A stretch of DNA of 64,000 nt from Iamia sp038233075 (GCA_038233075.1 JBBSMQ010000001.1:62001-126000); one strand, 5' to 3'; positions 16,761 through 26,742 are shown, counted from the first letter of the stretch. The notes: generated by a model not told the origin, from the sequence alone. Made by a program: numbers and translations.

Positions 16761-18032
16761 TCAGCCGACATCGGTGGCCAGGAGGTCGCCGGTGGTCTCG
16801 CGGCGCACCACCAGGCGCGTCTCCCCCCCGGAGGCGAACACCACGGCAGGACGCAGCACCTTGTTGTAGTTGGAGCCCATGGAGTGACCGTAGGCCCCGG
16901 TCACGGGGGTGACGAGCAGGTCGTCCACGGCCAGGTCGTCGGGGACACCGGCGGCCCGCACCAGCAGGTCGCCGGACTCGCAGTGCTTGCCCACGATGGT
17001 GACCTGGTCGGGTCGTCGCGCGCGCGGCGCGCGGGCCAGGATCGTCTCGTAGCCCGAGCCGTAGAGGACAGGACGGGGGTTGTCGCTCATGCCTCCGTCG
17101 ACGGCGACGTAGGTGCGGATGCCGGGGAGGCGCTTGATCGTGCCCACGGTGTAGACGGTGACCGCCGCCGCGGCCACGATCGCGCGACCGGGCTCGGCGG
17201 TGACCCGGGCGGTGACGCCGGCCTCGGTGCACGCGGTGCGCACCGCCGCACCCCAGGCGGTGATGCTGGGGGCCTCCTCGCCGGCCACGTAGGCGACCCC
17301 GGCCCCCCCGCCGACGGACAGCTCCGGGAGGTCGAGGGCGTTGAACCACGGAGCCACGACCTCGACCGCCTGGCGGAAGAAGTCGGCCACGAACACCTGG
17401 CTCCCGATGTGGAAGTGGATCCCGACCAGGTCCACAGCGGACGAGGTCCGGCACCGCTCCACGGCAGCCCCGGCCGCTCCGGTCGACAGGGTGAAGCCGA
17501 ACTTGGAGTCGTCCTGGCCGGTGCGGACGAACTCGTGGGTGTGGGCCTCGACGCCGGGGGTGACCCGCAGGAGCACCTGAGGGCGCCGGTGGTCGGCCTC
17601 GTGGAGCCGCTCCAGGCGGTCGAGCTCGTCGTCGGAGTCGACCACCGTGCGGCCCACCCCCGCGTCGCGGGCAGTGGTCAGCTCGGCCAGGGACTTGTTG
17701 TTGCCGTGGAGCACGAGGCGCTCGGGCGGGACCCCGGCGGCCAGGGCCACGTGCATCTCTCCGAGGGTCGCCACATCGAGGTGGAGGCCCTCCTCGTGGG
17801 CCAGCCGGGCCATGGCCCGACAGAGGAAGGCCTTGGTGGCATAGGCCACGCCCTCGCCGAAGGCGGCCACCGCCTCACGGCAGCGGGCTCGCAGGTGGTC
17901 CTCGTCGTAAACGAAGAGGGGCGTGCCGTGGGTCGCGGCCAGCGCCGCCACCGAGCAGCCTCCGATCTGCAGCTCACCGTCGGGACCGACCTCCGCCGAG
18001 TCGGGTAGGAGGTCCCAGGGCAGCGCGGTCAT
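16761..18032 (-). CDS. lysA: Diaminopimelate decarboxylase
   Basis: Last step of lysine synthesis, PLP-dependent decarboxylation of meso-diaminopimelate. PLP lysine is in VAYATKAFLCRA (K67). HFHIGSQV, EPGRAIVA, the substrate-contacting CESGD block and C-terminal GAYGHSMGSNYN are all present. The start ATG 18032 gives 423 residues; the frame continues upstream for 80 more codons of Arg/Pro-rich sequence unlike the family. In many Actinobacteria lysA follows argS and precedes hom; here a tRNA-Arg gene lies upstream and the EthD-like pseudogene separates lysA from hom. Confidence 0.95.
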   Translation of the reverse strand: MTALPWDLLPDSAEVGPDGELQIGGCSVAALAATHGTPLFVYDEDHLRARCREAVAAFGEGVAYATKAFLCRAMARLAHEEGLHLDVATLGEMHVALAAGVPPERLVLHGNNKSLAELTTARDAGVGRTVVDSDDELDRLERLHEADHRRPQVLLRVTPGVEAHTHEFVRTGQDDSKFGFTLSTGAAGAAVERCRTSSAVDLVGIHFHIGSQVFVADFFRQAVEVVAPWFNALDLPELSVGGGAGVAYVAGEEAPSITAWGAAVRTACTEAGVTARVTAEPGRAIVAAAAVTVYTVGTIKRLPGIRTYVAVDGGMSDNPRPVLYGSGYETILARAPRARRPDQVTIVGKHCESGDLLVRAAGVPDDLAVDDLLVTPVTGAYGHSMGSNYNKVLRPAVVFASGGETRLVVRRETTGDLLATDVG

Positions 18033-18245
18033 CGATCGGCACCGGTCGCCGGCGGCGCGACCGGTGCCGGGGGTCGGACGATCGGGACCACGGCGGCGCA
18101 TCCTAGGGCGAGGCCCCGTGCGGTGAGCTCCCGTTCGCTCGCTGCGGCCGCTCGCGGCCGGGGGCCGCGGCCCTGGTCGTCCCGCGCCGCCGGCGGGACG
18201 GCCTTGGGGGCGGGGGCGGGTGCCGTTGCTACGCTGCGGATCCCT

Positions 18246-18317
18246 GCCCCCGTAGCTCAGCGGATAGAGCATCGGCCTCCGGAGCCGTGTGCACAGGTTC
18301 GAGTCCTGTCGGGGGCG
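18246..18317 (+). tRNA. tRNA-Arg (anticodon CCG)
   Basis: Full cloverleaf: acceptor arms GCCCCCG (18246-18252) and CGGGGGC (18310-18316) pair perfectly; D-arm GCTC/GAGC; anticodon loop CTCCGGA with CCG at the anticodon positions; T-arm ACAGG-TTCGAGT-CCTGT; discriminator G at 18317. No CCA is encoded. One mismatch (T-T) closes the anticodon stem. It reads codon CGG. Confidence 0.95.
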
Positions 18318-18370
18318 CTCCCACGCCGAGGGTCAGGTGTCGGTCCCTCACGGCTCGCTCGCAGCCTTCG

Positions 18371-19087
18371 TCAGATCAGGGCCTGGGCGATGGCGACCAC
18401 GGCGGACGAGGCCGACAGCACCAGGACTGCGACGCGGAGCTGCTCGGGCTGGACCCTGGTTGCGACCTGACGTCCGGCCAGCACGCCGAGCACGCCACCC
18501 GGCATCAGCGCCACGCCCGTCGCCACCTCGGACAGGCCGAGCCGACCGGTGAGGGACAAGGCACCGAGGACCAGGACCCAGTTGACGAGGAACACCCGAC
18601 ACAGGGTGGCCCGCACCGTGTCGCCCGGAGCCCGGCTGTAGAGCAGCGCGAGGGGCGGGCCGCCGACGCCGGCCGTGGTTCCCATGAAGCCCGAGAGGAT
18701 CCCCCCGCCGACGAGGGACTGGCGGCGGATGGCCACCCTGCGGTCCACCGCGACCCCCACCACCGCGGCCAGCACGATCGATCCGGCCAGGACGGCCAAC
18801 AGGTCCTCGGGGACCAGGGCCAGGGCGAGCACCGCCAGCAGGGTGCCGGGCAGCAGGCCCAGCGCCATCCAGCGCACGCCCCGCCGGTCGGCGTGGCCTC
18901 CGGTTCCGATCGCCATCATCCCGATGAGGGCCAGGTTGGCCACCACCACCGGCCCCGGCACCAGGTCGGGGTCGATGAGCAGCAGCAACGGCACCGACAC
19001 CAGCGCGGCCCCGAAGCCGACCGTGCGCTGTACCGTCGCGCCCAGGGCGACCACCGCGATGGCCAGCCCCAGCTCGATCCCACTCAC
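18371..19087 (-). CDS. TSUP (TauE/SafE) family membrane exporter
   Basis: A small integral membrane protein of about 238 residues with seven to eight hydrophobic segments, for example IELGLAIAVVALGATVQ, VPLLLLIDPDLVPGPVVVA and VVANLALIGMMAIGTGG. The repeat-like glycine motifs VGFGAALVSVPLLL and GFMGTTAGVGGPPLALLY are typical of the two halves of the TSUP fold. Members export sulfite, sulfoacetate or related organosulfur anions; the substrate here is unknown. I start it at GTG 19087 (VSGIELGLA); an upstream in-frame start would add 21 hydrophilic residues. It stands alone after the tRNA. Confidence 0.85.
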   Translation of the reverse strand: MSGIELGLAIAVVALGATVQRTVGFGAALVSVPLLLLIDPDLVPGPVVVANLALIGMMAIGTGGHADRRGVRWMALGLLPGTLLAVLALALVPEDLLAVLAGSIVLAAVVGVAVDRRVAIRRQSLVGGGILSGFMGTTAGVGGPPLALLYSRAPGDTVRATLCRVFLVNWVLVLGALSLTGRLGLSEVATGVALMPGGVLGVLAGRQVATRVQPEQLRVAVLVLSASSAVVAIAQALI

Positions 19088-19179
19088 CCTTGCCTCATCG
19101 TCCCAACATGGCGCCCCGAAGAACGGCTCACCCCATCGCGGGTGGACCACCGGGCTCCGCCGCCGGCCGCCGCCGACGG

Positions 19180-19674
19180 CACCGGTTCGCGGTCATCGCC
19201 GCGCCGCCATGGGTGCGGGTCATGGACGCGGACGGCACCCGCGACCGGGCCGAGCGCGACCACCACAACCGTGACTTCAAGGGGGTGCAGGACTTCAACG
19301 GGTCCTGGGCCTTCTCCGGTGGCTGCGGCTCCCTCGACGGCGCCGAGGCCAACAGCATCTTCCGGGCGTTCCTCCGGGCCGAGACCGAGGCCGGCTGGGC
19401 GAAGGGCCGCGCCGAGCACGGCGACGCCGCCGCCACCGCCACCGCCGATCTGGCCCGCACCGACGGGCAGCGGCGCTTCGATGCCTTCTTGGCCATGTGC
19501 CGCCAAGCGGCGGATGGGCATGCCGCCACCGGCCGGCCCCAGATCGTCACCGACATCGTCATCGACCACGAGACCTTCGGACGCACGGTGGTCCGCATGG
19601 CCGGCACCGAGCCCCCCGACATCGACCCGGCCTTCTGGACTCGAGATCGAGGTGCTTGGCCCAGTCCGGCGTGA
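19180..19674 (+). pseudogene. Central fragment of a DUF222/HNH (13E12-type) protein
   Basis: Coding-like run with DFNGSWAFSGGCGSLDGAEA, FLRAETEAGWAKGRAEHGDA, LARTDGQRRFDAFLAMCR and GRPQIVTDIVIDHETFGRTV. These blocks match the middle of DUF222 proteins, which normally carry an N-terminal helical part and a C-terminal HNH nuclease domain. Both ends are missing: the N-terminal 60 or more codons are replaced by Arg-rich frame, and the HNH region after about 19640 is lost. DUF222 genes multiply in Acidimicrobiia and mycobacteria, so this is a decayed copy. Confidence 0.7.
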
Positions 19675-19743
19675 TGGTGATGGGCACGATCCGGTCGTCG
19701 AGGGCCCTCCGACGGGCACCCAACCCTCGAACGAACCCCCGGA

Positions 19744-20874
<1,131 letters not shown>

Positions 20875-20909
20875 GTCAGCCACCCTCCCCCCGCCCCCCG
20901 CCCCCCGTC

Positions 20910-20956
20910 AACTCCGTACGGAAGTATGCCGGTGAGGGCAACATCCGTACAAGGTT
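20910..20956 (-). repeat. 47-bp inverted-repeat element, copy C
   Basis: Same 47-bp element as at 2201, opposite orientation. Its arms are AACTCCGTACGGA and TCCGTACAAGGTT around the conserved GTTGCCCTCACCGGCA centre (on the minus strand). It lies between the two acyl-CoA dehydrogenase genes, close to the ribosome site of the downstream one. Confidence 0.9.
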
Positions 20957-20981
20957 GACGGCCCGGCCTCCAGAGGTGGCG

Positions 20982-21028
20982 AACTTCGTACGGAATTGTG
21001 CCGGTGGGGGCAACATCCGTACGAGGTT
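20982..21028 (-). repeat. 47-bp inverted-repeat element, copy D (best-preserved palindrome)
   Basis: Arms AACTTCGTACGGA (20982-20994) and TCCGTACGAGGTT (21016-21028) pair at 12 of 13 positions. It is separated from copy C by 25 bp, the same spacing as between copies A and B, and ends 13 bp before the upstream gene's stop codon at 21042. Confidence 0.9.
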
Positions 21029-21041
21029 CGAGGGGGACGCG

Positions 21042-22295
21042 TCAGCCGTCCTTCTTGGGGGTGGCGGGCTTGGGCTCACGGGGGAGGCCGAGGACCTTCT
21101 CGCCCACGATGTTGCGCTGGATCTGGCTGGTGCCGCCCCAGATGGTCTCCGAGCGGGAGAAGAAGAAGGCCGACATCATTTGGCTGACCGGGTAGCCCTC
21201 GCGGCCCTCGGACCGGGCGGTGGCCGGCCAGGACCCGGCCTCCGGGCCGGCGGTGGAGAGCAGCGCGTCGGCGCCGTGGATGTCGAGGGCCAGCTCCATG
21301 GCCGCCTTGTGCATCTCGGACCAGAACATCTTGTTGGTGGCGCCCAGGGCGGTCACGCCCTTGTCGCGCTGACCGGTGAGGCTGGCGGTCAGGTTGCGCA
21401 GGCCGTTGATGCGCAGGATCTGGATGCGGGTGTAGAAGTGCATGAGCCGCTGGCGGACCAGCGGGTCCTCGATGGTGGCCTTGGCGCGGGCGGCGTCGCG
21501 CAGGAGCCCGTACTCCTCCTCGAAGCGGCGGTGGCCGGTGGTGGCCGACATGCCCCGCTCGAAGCCGAGGGTGCTGTTGGCGACGGTCCAGCCATTGTCG
21601 ACCCCGCCGAGGACGTTGTCCTTGGGGCACCGGACGTCGTCGAAGAACACCTCGTTGAACTCGTCGGTGCCGTCGGGCTGGACGATGCCCCGCACCTCGA
21701 CGCCGTCCTGCTGCATGGGCACGAGCAGGTAGGTGATGCCGGCCTGCTTCTTCACGTCCGGGTCGGTGCGGGCCAGGAGGAAGCAGTAGTCGGCGAACTG
21801 GGCCTGGGTGGTCCACACCTTCTGGCCGTTGATGACCCACTCGTCGCCGTCGAGCACGGCGGTGGTCTTCAACGAGGCCAGGTCCGAGCCGGAGTTGGGC
21901 TCGGAGAACCCCTGGCACCAGCGGGTCTCGCCGTTCAGGATCTGGGGGAGGAGCTGCTGCTTCTGCTCCTCGGTGCCGTACTGGAGGATGGTGGGCCCGA
22001 CGAGGGTGTCACCGAAGAAGTCGGCCCGCATCGGCGCCTTTGCCCGGGAGAACTCCTCGGAGAGCACCACGCCCTGGATGAGGGTGAGGCCCTTGCCGCC
22101 GTACTCCTCGGGCCAGGTGGCGCAGATCCAGCCGCCGTCGAAGAGCTTCTTTGTCCACTCCTCGTTGAAGGCCTTGCGCTCCTCGGCGCTCATCTCGAAG
22201 TCCGCGTCAAACCAGCCGTCGGGCAGGTTGTCCTCCAACCAGGAGCGGATCTCCTTGCGGAAATGCTCGGCCTCGGGCGGGTAGGTCAGGTCCAT
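21042..22295 (-). CDS. Acyl-CoA dehydrogenase (long FadE type)
   Basis: A 417-residue acyl-CoA dehydrogenase. Seen: ICATWPEEYGGKGLTLIQG near the N-terminus, QGFSEPNSGSDLASLKTTAV, INGQKVWTTQAQFADYCFLL, the flavin/adenine-binding IWGGTSQIQRNIVGEKVLGL and a Lys/Pro tail. Start ATG 22295; the frame runs far upstream but across the divergent FrhB-like gene, so the longer version is a shadow. It is transcribed first, followed by the smaller dehydrogenase, so the two may form one alpha2beta2 enzyme. Electrons would go to ETF, whose genes lie at 29.3-31.1 kb. Confidence 0.94.
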   Translation of the reverse strand: MDLTYPPEAEHFRKEIRSWLEDNLPDGWFDADFEMSAEERKAFNEEWTKKLFDGGWICATWPEEYGGKGLTLIQGVVLSEEFSRAKAPMRADFFGDTLVGPTILQYGTEEQKQQLLPQILNGETRWCQGFSEPNSGSDLASLKTTAVLDGDEWVINGQKVWTTQAQFADYCFLLARTDPDVKKQAGITYLLVPMQQDGVEVRGIVQPDGTDEFNEVFFDDVRCPKDNVLGGVDNGWTVANSTLGFERGMSATTGHRRFEEEYGLLRDAARAKATIEDPLVRQRLMHFYTRIQILRINGLRNLTASLTGQRDKGVTALGATNKMFWSEMHKAAMELALDIHGADALLSTAGPEAGSWPATARSEGREGYPVSQMMSAFFFSRSETIWGGTSQIQRNIVGEKVLGLPREPKPATPKKDG

Positions 22296-22409
22296 GGTGC
22301 CATCGTGGCCGACCGTCCCGGGTCCTGCCAACGGGTGGCCATCGGCGCCGACCCGGCGCGGGCGCTCCCACTCGCGCGCCCGAACCGGGGTCCGCCCTAC
22401 GATGTGGCC

Positions 22410-23714
22410 ATGACCGACACCGCCGCGCCGCCCACCCGCACCCGGTGGACCGCCCAGTGGAAGGAGCTCTACGAGGAGGTCGTCACCTCCGGGCTCTGCA
22501 CCGGATGTGCGGGCTGTGTGATCGCGTGTCCCCACGAGGTCATCGGCTACGACCACGTCCAGGGCGGCTACACCCCGTTCCACCTCGAGGACGAGCTGGG
22601 CCCGACCGACTGCACCCACGGCCAGAAGGGCTGCACCAGCTGCACCCGCGCCTGTCCCCGCTACCAGCACTGGGAGACCCAGGCCGACGAGCACCTCTTC
22701 GGTCGGACCCGGGAGACCGACGAGATCTCGGGCATCTACTCCGACGTCCTGCTCACCCGCGCCTCCGACGACGGCGTGCACGAGGCCGGCCAGGACGGCG
22801 GTCTGGTGTCGGCCATGCTCCTCTGGCTGCTCGAGGAGAGCTACATCGACGGCGCCCTGGTGTCCTACCTGGAGGGCGACGGGTCGACCTGGATGGCCAA
22901 GCCCGGCGTGGCCACCACGCCCGAGGAGATCATGGCCTCGGCCGGCAGCCGCTACACCTACTCGGCCAACACCCTGGCCCTGAGCGAGGCCACGGAGCGG
23001 GGCCTGGAGAACCTCGCGCTGGTGGGGATGAGCTGCCAGTCGTCGGTGCCGCCGGTGATGTGGAGCCGCAAGGCGGGCAAGGTGGGCAAGCCCATCAAGT
23101 TCAACATCGGCCTGCTGTGCTCCAAGACCTTCGACGACGCCATCTTCGAGGAGCTCTTCGAGGCCAAGTACGGCCTGACGCGGGCCATGATCAAGAAGGT
23201 CAACATCAAGGGCAAGTTCCAGATCTGGACCCACGACGGCGAGTACCACGAGGTACCGCTCAAGGAGTGCCACGCCTGGACCCGGGAGGGCTGCAAGCAG
23301 TGCCCCGACTTCGCGGCCGAGCACGCCGACATCTCCACCGGCGGCATCGGCAAGTACAACGACTGGACCCTCACCGTGGTGCGCACCGATCTGGGGCGCG
23401 AGGTGATCGAGCGCATGGCCAAGGCGGGGCGCATCGAGACCAGGCCCGGCGACGACGACCCCGGGGCCATCGCCCTGATGCACAAGCTGGCGGCCAAGAG
23501 CCGCAAGCGCTGGCCGGCCGAGGGCGTGGCCGTCGACGACCCCCGCCGCCTACCGCCCCCCGAACCCAAGCCCGAGGCGAAGGACGACGCCGCGCCGAGG
23601 ACCGAGGGGGGCGCCGACGGCGGAGCAGGGACCGGCGACGGTGCCGGAGCGACAGCGGGGGCGACTCCAGACGCAGGCCCCGCGCCCTCCGACGGGCAGA
23701 CGACCACCGGCTGA
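22410..23714 (+). CDS. Coenzyme F420 hydrogenase/dehydrogenase beta-subunit-like iron-sulfur flavoprotein
   Basis: A 434-residue FrhB/FdhB-family protein, which in characterised members binds FAD and iron-sulfur clusters and oxidises or reduces F420. An N-terminal cluster region is seen in GLCTGCAGCVIACPHEVIGY, a second Cys set in CTHGQKGCTSCTRACPRY, and further Cys in the C-terminal domain (MSCQSS, LLCSKTF, REGCKQCPDFAAEHADISTG). AGQDGGLVSAMLLWLLE is the FAD region. The last 50 residues are a low-complexity Pro/Ala/Gly tail. It is divergent from the dehydrogenase pair with 114 bp between starts. Its partner and substrate are unknown. Confidence 0.85.
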   Translation: MTDTAAPPTRTRWTAQWKELYEEVVTSGLCTGCAGCVIACPHEVIGYDHVQGGYTPFHLEDELGPTDCTHGQKGCTSCTRACPRYQHWETQADEHLFGRTRETDEISGIYSDVLLTRASDDGVHEAGQDGGLVSAMLLWLLEESYIDGALVSYLEGDGSTWMAKPGVATTPEEIMASAGSRYTYSANTLALSEATERGLENLALVGMSCQSSVPPVMWSRKAGKVGKPIKFNIGLLCSKTFDDAIFEELFEAKYGLTRAMIKKVNIKGKFQIWTHDGEYHEVPLKECHAWTREGCKQCPDFAAEHADISTGGIGKYNDWTLTVVRTDLGREVIERMAKAGRIETRPGDDDPGAIALMHKLAAKSRKRWPAEGVAVDDPRRLPPPEPKPEAKDDAAPRTEGGADGGAGTGDGAGATAGATPDAGPAPSDGQTTTG

Positions 23715-23756
23715 GTGCGCCGCCGAGCACGGCCAGCCGGCGACACCAGGCGCGGG

Positions 23757-24139
23757 ATGCTCGAGCGGTGCGACGCCCGCAACCACGCGGCCATGGACCG
23801 GGCGCAGATCCGGTCCGACGAGCAGCTCGAGCCGTGCCGGACCATCACCTCGCCTGCGGGAGAGGTGACCGTCGAGGTCATGCCGGCCGGCATCCCCGCC
23901 AACCTTGGCCACCTCGACGAGCTCACCCTGGTCCTTGCGCCGCTGTTCGGCTTGCACCACCTGCTGTTCCACGGCAACGAGCACTCGGCCGTCGTGCACC
24001 GGCCTCGACGCGGCTGGCCCTGGTCGAGGTCCTCCAGCGGGAGTCGGGTATGACCCGCGAGGAGGCCAAGGCCCGGGTGCGGGAGCTGGTCCCGCAGCCC
24101 GAGGAGCTGGCTGGCCGGCCGGCGACGACCGGAGGCTGA
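23757..24139 (+). pseudogene. Hypothetical gene broken by a frameshift
   Basis: Two overlapping coding-like frames together look like one gene. The first starts at ATG 23757 (MLERCDARNHAAMDRAQIRS) and runs to LFGLHHLLFHGNEHSAVVHR near 24003. The next frame carries TRLALVEVLQRESGMTREEA and ends at 24139. A single missing base around 23998-24005 would join them into a protein of about 127 residues. I do not recognise the family. It lies 42 bp after the FrhB-like gene on the same strand and may have been co-transcribed with it. Confidence 0.45.
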
Positions 24140-24142
24140 GGG

Positions 24143-24565
24143 TCAGCTGGCGGGGACCTGATCGACGCAGCCGTCGACGATGGATGCGATCGACTCGGGC
24201 AGCGGACCGGGGTCGTCCTCGAAGTCGTCGTTGATCTGCTTAAACTCCTCGAAGGGGATGCCGTCGGGCCCGGAGATGCCCTCGTAGGAGCACGAGCAGA
24301 CGTTGGAGGCCCGGTCGGCGCTGAAGGGCTGGCCCTCGCCCAGGTCGTCGGGCACGAAGCCGTCGGCGTCCTGGTCCGGGTCGCCGACGACGCTGCGGTC
24401 GACCGTCAGGGCCTCGACGCACCCCTCCTGGAAGTTGTCGCGGGTCGTGTCGCCGTACTGGTCAGGGATGGTCCGCCGCCCGGCGCAGGCCCCAAGCACG
24501 AGGATGCAGGTCACGACCAGCAGCAGGAGCCGGAGGCGGCGGGGCGGTCGGACGGGGCGGGACAT
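24143..24565 (-). CDS. Putative lipoprotein, small, Asp/Glu-rich
   Basis: A 140-residue precursor with an Arg-rich N-terminus, a hydrophobic stretch (LLLLVVTCILVLGACAG) and a lipobox LGAC with Cys at about residue 27. The mature part is acidic (about 24% D+E) and has three Cys (GCVEAL, VCSCSYEG) plus one near the end (DGCVDQ), which could form two disulfides outside the cell. No known domain recognised. It is convergent with the FrhB-like region and stands alone. Confidence 0.8.
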   Translation of the reverse strand: MSRPVRPPRRLRLLLLVVTCILVLGACAGRRTIPDQYGDTTRDNFQEGCVEALTVDRSVVGDPDQDADGFVPDDLGEGQPFSADRASNVCSCSYEGISGPDGIPFEEFKQINDDFEDDPGPLPESIASIVDGCVDQVPAS

Positions 24566-24722
24566 CGGGCCGCGACGCTACCGGGAGGACCAGAACCTCC
24601 CCAATCAGCGGCCGCACCGCTCGACCACTCAGACCCCCATGGCCGGGGGGTCTCCACGATGGATGAGGATGGGAGCTCCTTCGTCCAGTGCCGTCACCAG
24701 GGCCTTCGTGGCCCTTCACCAC

Positions 24723-25400
24723 TCAACCCGACGCGAGCGCCCGGGCTCGGGCCAGGACGTCGTCGAGCATGGCCGGCGTCAGCCGCCCGGTGAAGGTGTT
24801 CTGCTGGCTCACGTGGTACGAGCAGAGCAGGGTGCGCCCCCCGTCCAGGGGCACCTCGACCCCGTGGCCGAAGCGGGGCCGAGGGCGGACACCGAGCAGG
24901 CCGCACACCACCTGGTACCCGAAGCCGCCCAGCACCAGCAGCACCCGTACGTCGGTGAGCAGGGCCAGCTCCCGCTCCAGGAAGGGGCGGCAGGTGTCGC
25001 GCTCGGCCGGGGTGGCCTTGTTGGCCGGGGGTGCGCAGCGCACGGGGCAGGTGATCCAGGCTCCGGACAGCTCCAGGCCGTCGCCCCGGTGGGTGCTGGT
25101 GGGCTGGTTGGCGTAGCCGGCCCGGTGCAGGGCGGCGTAGAGCACATCACCTGAGCGGTCGCCGGTGAAGATGCGGCCGGTGCGGTTGGCCCCGTGGGCA
25201 GCTGGCGCGAGGCCGATGATCGCCAGGTGGGCGTCGGGATCACCGAAGCCGGGCACCGGCCGGGCCCAGTAGTCCTCATCTCGGTAGGCGGCCCGCTTCT
25301 CTCGCCCGACCTGTTCACGCCACTCGACCAGCCGAGGACAGGCCCGACACCCGGTGATCTCAGCCTCGAGGGCGGTGAGGCTGTCGGTGCGCCTGCCCAT
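24723..25400 (-). CDS. udgB: Uracil-DNA glycosylase, family 5 (UdgB type)
   Basis: Removes uracil (and in known members hypoxanthine or ethenocytosine) from DNA, an iron-sulfur member of the UDG superfamily. Motif A is GLAPAAHGANRTGRIFTGDR (about 63-82), with Ala where other families have Asp. Motif B is SYHVSQQNTFTGRLT. Cluster cysteines are C18 and C21 (TGCRACPRLV), one in TCPVRCAPP and one in RDTCRPF. At 225 residues it closely resembles Rv1259 (UdgB). The start ATG 25400 faces the phosphomutase gene divergently. Confidence 0.95.
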   Translation of the reverse strand: MGRRTDSLTALEAEITGCRACPRLVEWREQVGREKRAAYRDEDYWARPVPGFGDPDAHLAIIGLAPAAHGANRTGRIFTGDRSGDVLYAALHRAGYANQPTSTHRGDGLELSGAWITCPVRCAPPANKATPAERDTCRPFLERELALLTDVRVLLVLGGFGYQVVCGLLGVRPRPRFGHGVEVPLDGGRTLLCSYHVSQQNTFTGRLTPAMLDDVLARARALASG

Positions 25401-25576
25401 GCGGCGACCCTACGGCCACCACCGGTTCCGGGACCACCAGCGGTTCCGACGCAGACCACCACCGCTTCTGACGCGCCAGTGCGCCAGAACTGGCCGCCCT
25501 GCGCGTCAGAACGGGGCGGGCGGGATGGCACGCACTCGGAGGGACGGCTGCATCGGCCCGCTATGTTGCCGATCGC

Positions 25577-26221
25577 ATGGCCCGCCGTTCCTCCGCCAAG
25601 CCGACGCGCGTGCTGTTCGTGCGCCACGGCAAGACGCCCACCACCGGCGCGGTGCTGCCCGGCCGGGCGCCGGGCCTGCACCTGGCCGAGGAGGGGGTGG
25701 CCCAGGCTGAGGCCGCCGCTGACCGCCTCCGCGCCCTGAGGAAGGTCGACGCGGTCTACGCCTCACCCATGGAGCGCACCCGGGAGACAGCCAAGCCCAT
25801 CGGCAAGGCCCTCGGGGTGCGGGTCAAGGTCGACAAGGGGCTGCTGGAGGCCGACTTCGGCGAGTGGACCGGCGAGGAGCTGTCGCGCCTCCGCAAGCTG
25901 CGGGAGTGGAAGGCGGTGCAGAGCCACCCCAGCGGGTTCCGCTTCCCCGGCGGCGAGTCCTTCGCCGAGATGCAGGGCCGGATAGTCGGCGCCACCCGTC
26001 GACTGTGCGCAGCCCACCCCGGTGGCACCATCGTACTGGTGAGCCACGCCGACCCCATCAAGGCCGCGCTCAACGAGGCGCTGGGTTCCCACCTGGACAC
26101 CTTCCAGCGCATCGTGGTGTCTCCCTGCTCCATCTCGGCGGTGGTCTACGGCGACACCGGCACCGTCGTGCTGGCCACCAACTCGACCGGCGGCGATCTC
26201 GGCGCCCTCGTGCCGTCATGA
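25577..26221 (+). CDS. Histidine phosphatase, MSMEG_4193-type putative phosphomutase
   Basis: A 214-residue histidine-phosphatase superfamily protein. The phospho-accepting RHG is in VLFVRHGKTPTTGAVLPGR (His16), the second catalytic site is in YASPMERTRETAKPIGKAL, and the C-terminal catalytic His is in TIVLVSHADPIKAAL. The substrate is unknown. It is the first gene of a three-gene operon with DUF3090 and SCO1664-type genes; the next gene overlaps it by four bases (ATGA). In many Actinobacteria the same three genes precede mshC (mycothiol synthesis), which is absent here. Confidence 0.93.
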   Translation: MARRSSAKPTRVLFVRHGKTPTTGAVLPGRAPGLHLAEEGVAQAEAAADRLRALRKVDAVYASPMERTRETAKPIGKALGVRVKVDKGLLEADFGEWTGEELSRLRKLREWKAVQSHPSGFRFPGGESFAEMQGRIVGATRRLCAAHPGGTIVLVSHADPIKAALNEALGSHLDTFQRIVVSPCSISAVVYGDTGTVVLATNSTGGDLGALVPS

Positions 26222-26736
26222 GCGCCAGCCACGACTTCGAGGCCGTGGACCGCTTCACGGTGGGCGCGGTGGGCGAGCCGGGTCAGCGCACGTTCCTCTT
26301 CCAGGCCCAGGCCGGCGAGGTCCAGGTGTCGGTGAAGTGCGAGAAGCAGCAGGTCGCCGCCCTGTCGGAGTACCTGCAGGGCGTCCTGGCCGACCTGCCG
26401 CCGGTCGAGGACCCCGCGACGGTCGACCTGGAGCTGTCCGGCCTCGTGGAGCCGGAGTGGGTCGCCGGCACGCTGTCGGTCGCCTACGACGACGTGAGCG
26501 ATCGCATCGTCATCCTCATCGAGGAGGTCGGTGAGGTCGAGGACGAGGACGACGACCCTCTGGGACCGGACCGCACCAGCCTCCGGGTCCGCCTGACCCG
26601 GACCCAGGTCACGGCCCTCGTCCGCCACACGGTGGCGCTGGTGCAGGCGGGGCGGCCGCCGTGCCCGGTGTGCGGCAACCCTCAGGGACCCGACCACGCC
26701 TGCCCGCGCACCAACGGCCACGGCCCGCCCACCTGA
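26218..26736 (+). CDS. DUF3090 family protein
   Basis: A 172-residue actinobacterial protein of unknown function. DFEAVDRFTVGAVGEPGQRT at the start and FLFQAQAGEVQVSVKCEKQQ are the family's conserved N-terminal blocks. The centre has an acidic loop (EEVGEVEDEDDDPLG). The C-terminus carries a zinc-ribbon-like CPVCGNPQGPDHAC (two CxxC-like pairs) that could bind zinc. It overlaps the phosphomutase gene by ATGA, indicating coupled translation, and precedes the SCO1664-type gene by six bases. Confidence 0.93.
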   Translation: MSASHDFEAVDRFTVGAVGEPGQRTFLFQAQAGEVQVSVKCEKQQVAALSEYLQGVLADLPPVEDPATVDLELSGLVEPEWVAGTLSVAYDDVSDRIVILIEEVGEVEDEDDDPLGPDRTSLRVRLTRTQVTALVRHTVALVQAGRPPCPVCGNPQGPDHACPRTNGHGPPT

Positions 26737-26742
26737 CCCACC

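Noticed and set aside
20955..23714. A plus-strand frame of over 900 codons running across the second acyl-CoA dehydrogenase into the FrhB-like gene
   Set aside because: The first 480 codons are the reverse-strand shadow of the dehydrogenase (His/Val/Gly/Leu-rich, no domains). Only the part from ATG 22410 is family-like.
24590..24660. tRNA-like D-arm sequence (CTGAGTGGTCGAGCGGTGCGGCC) on the minus strand
   Set aside because: No matching acceptor stem, anticodon stem or T-arm (TTCGANTC) could be placed around it; only a chance or decayed resemblance.
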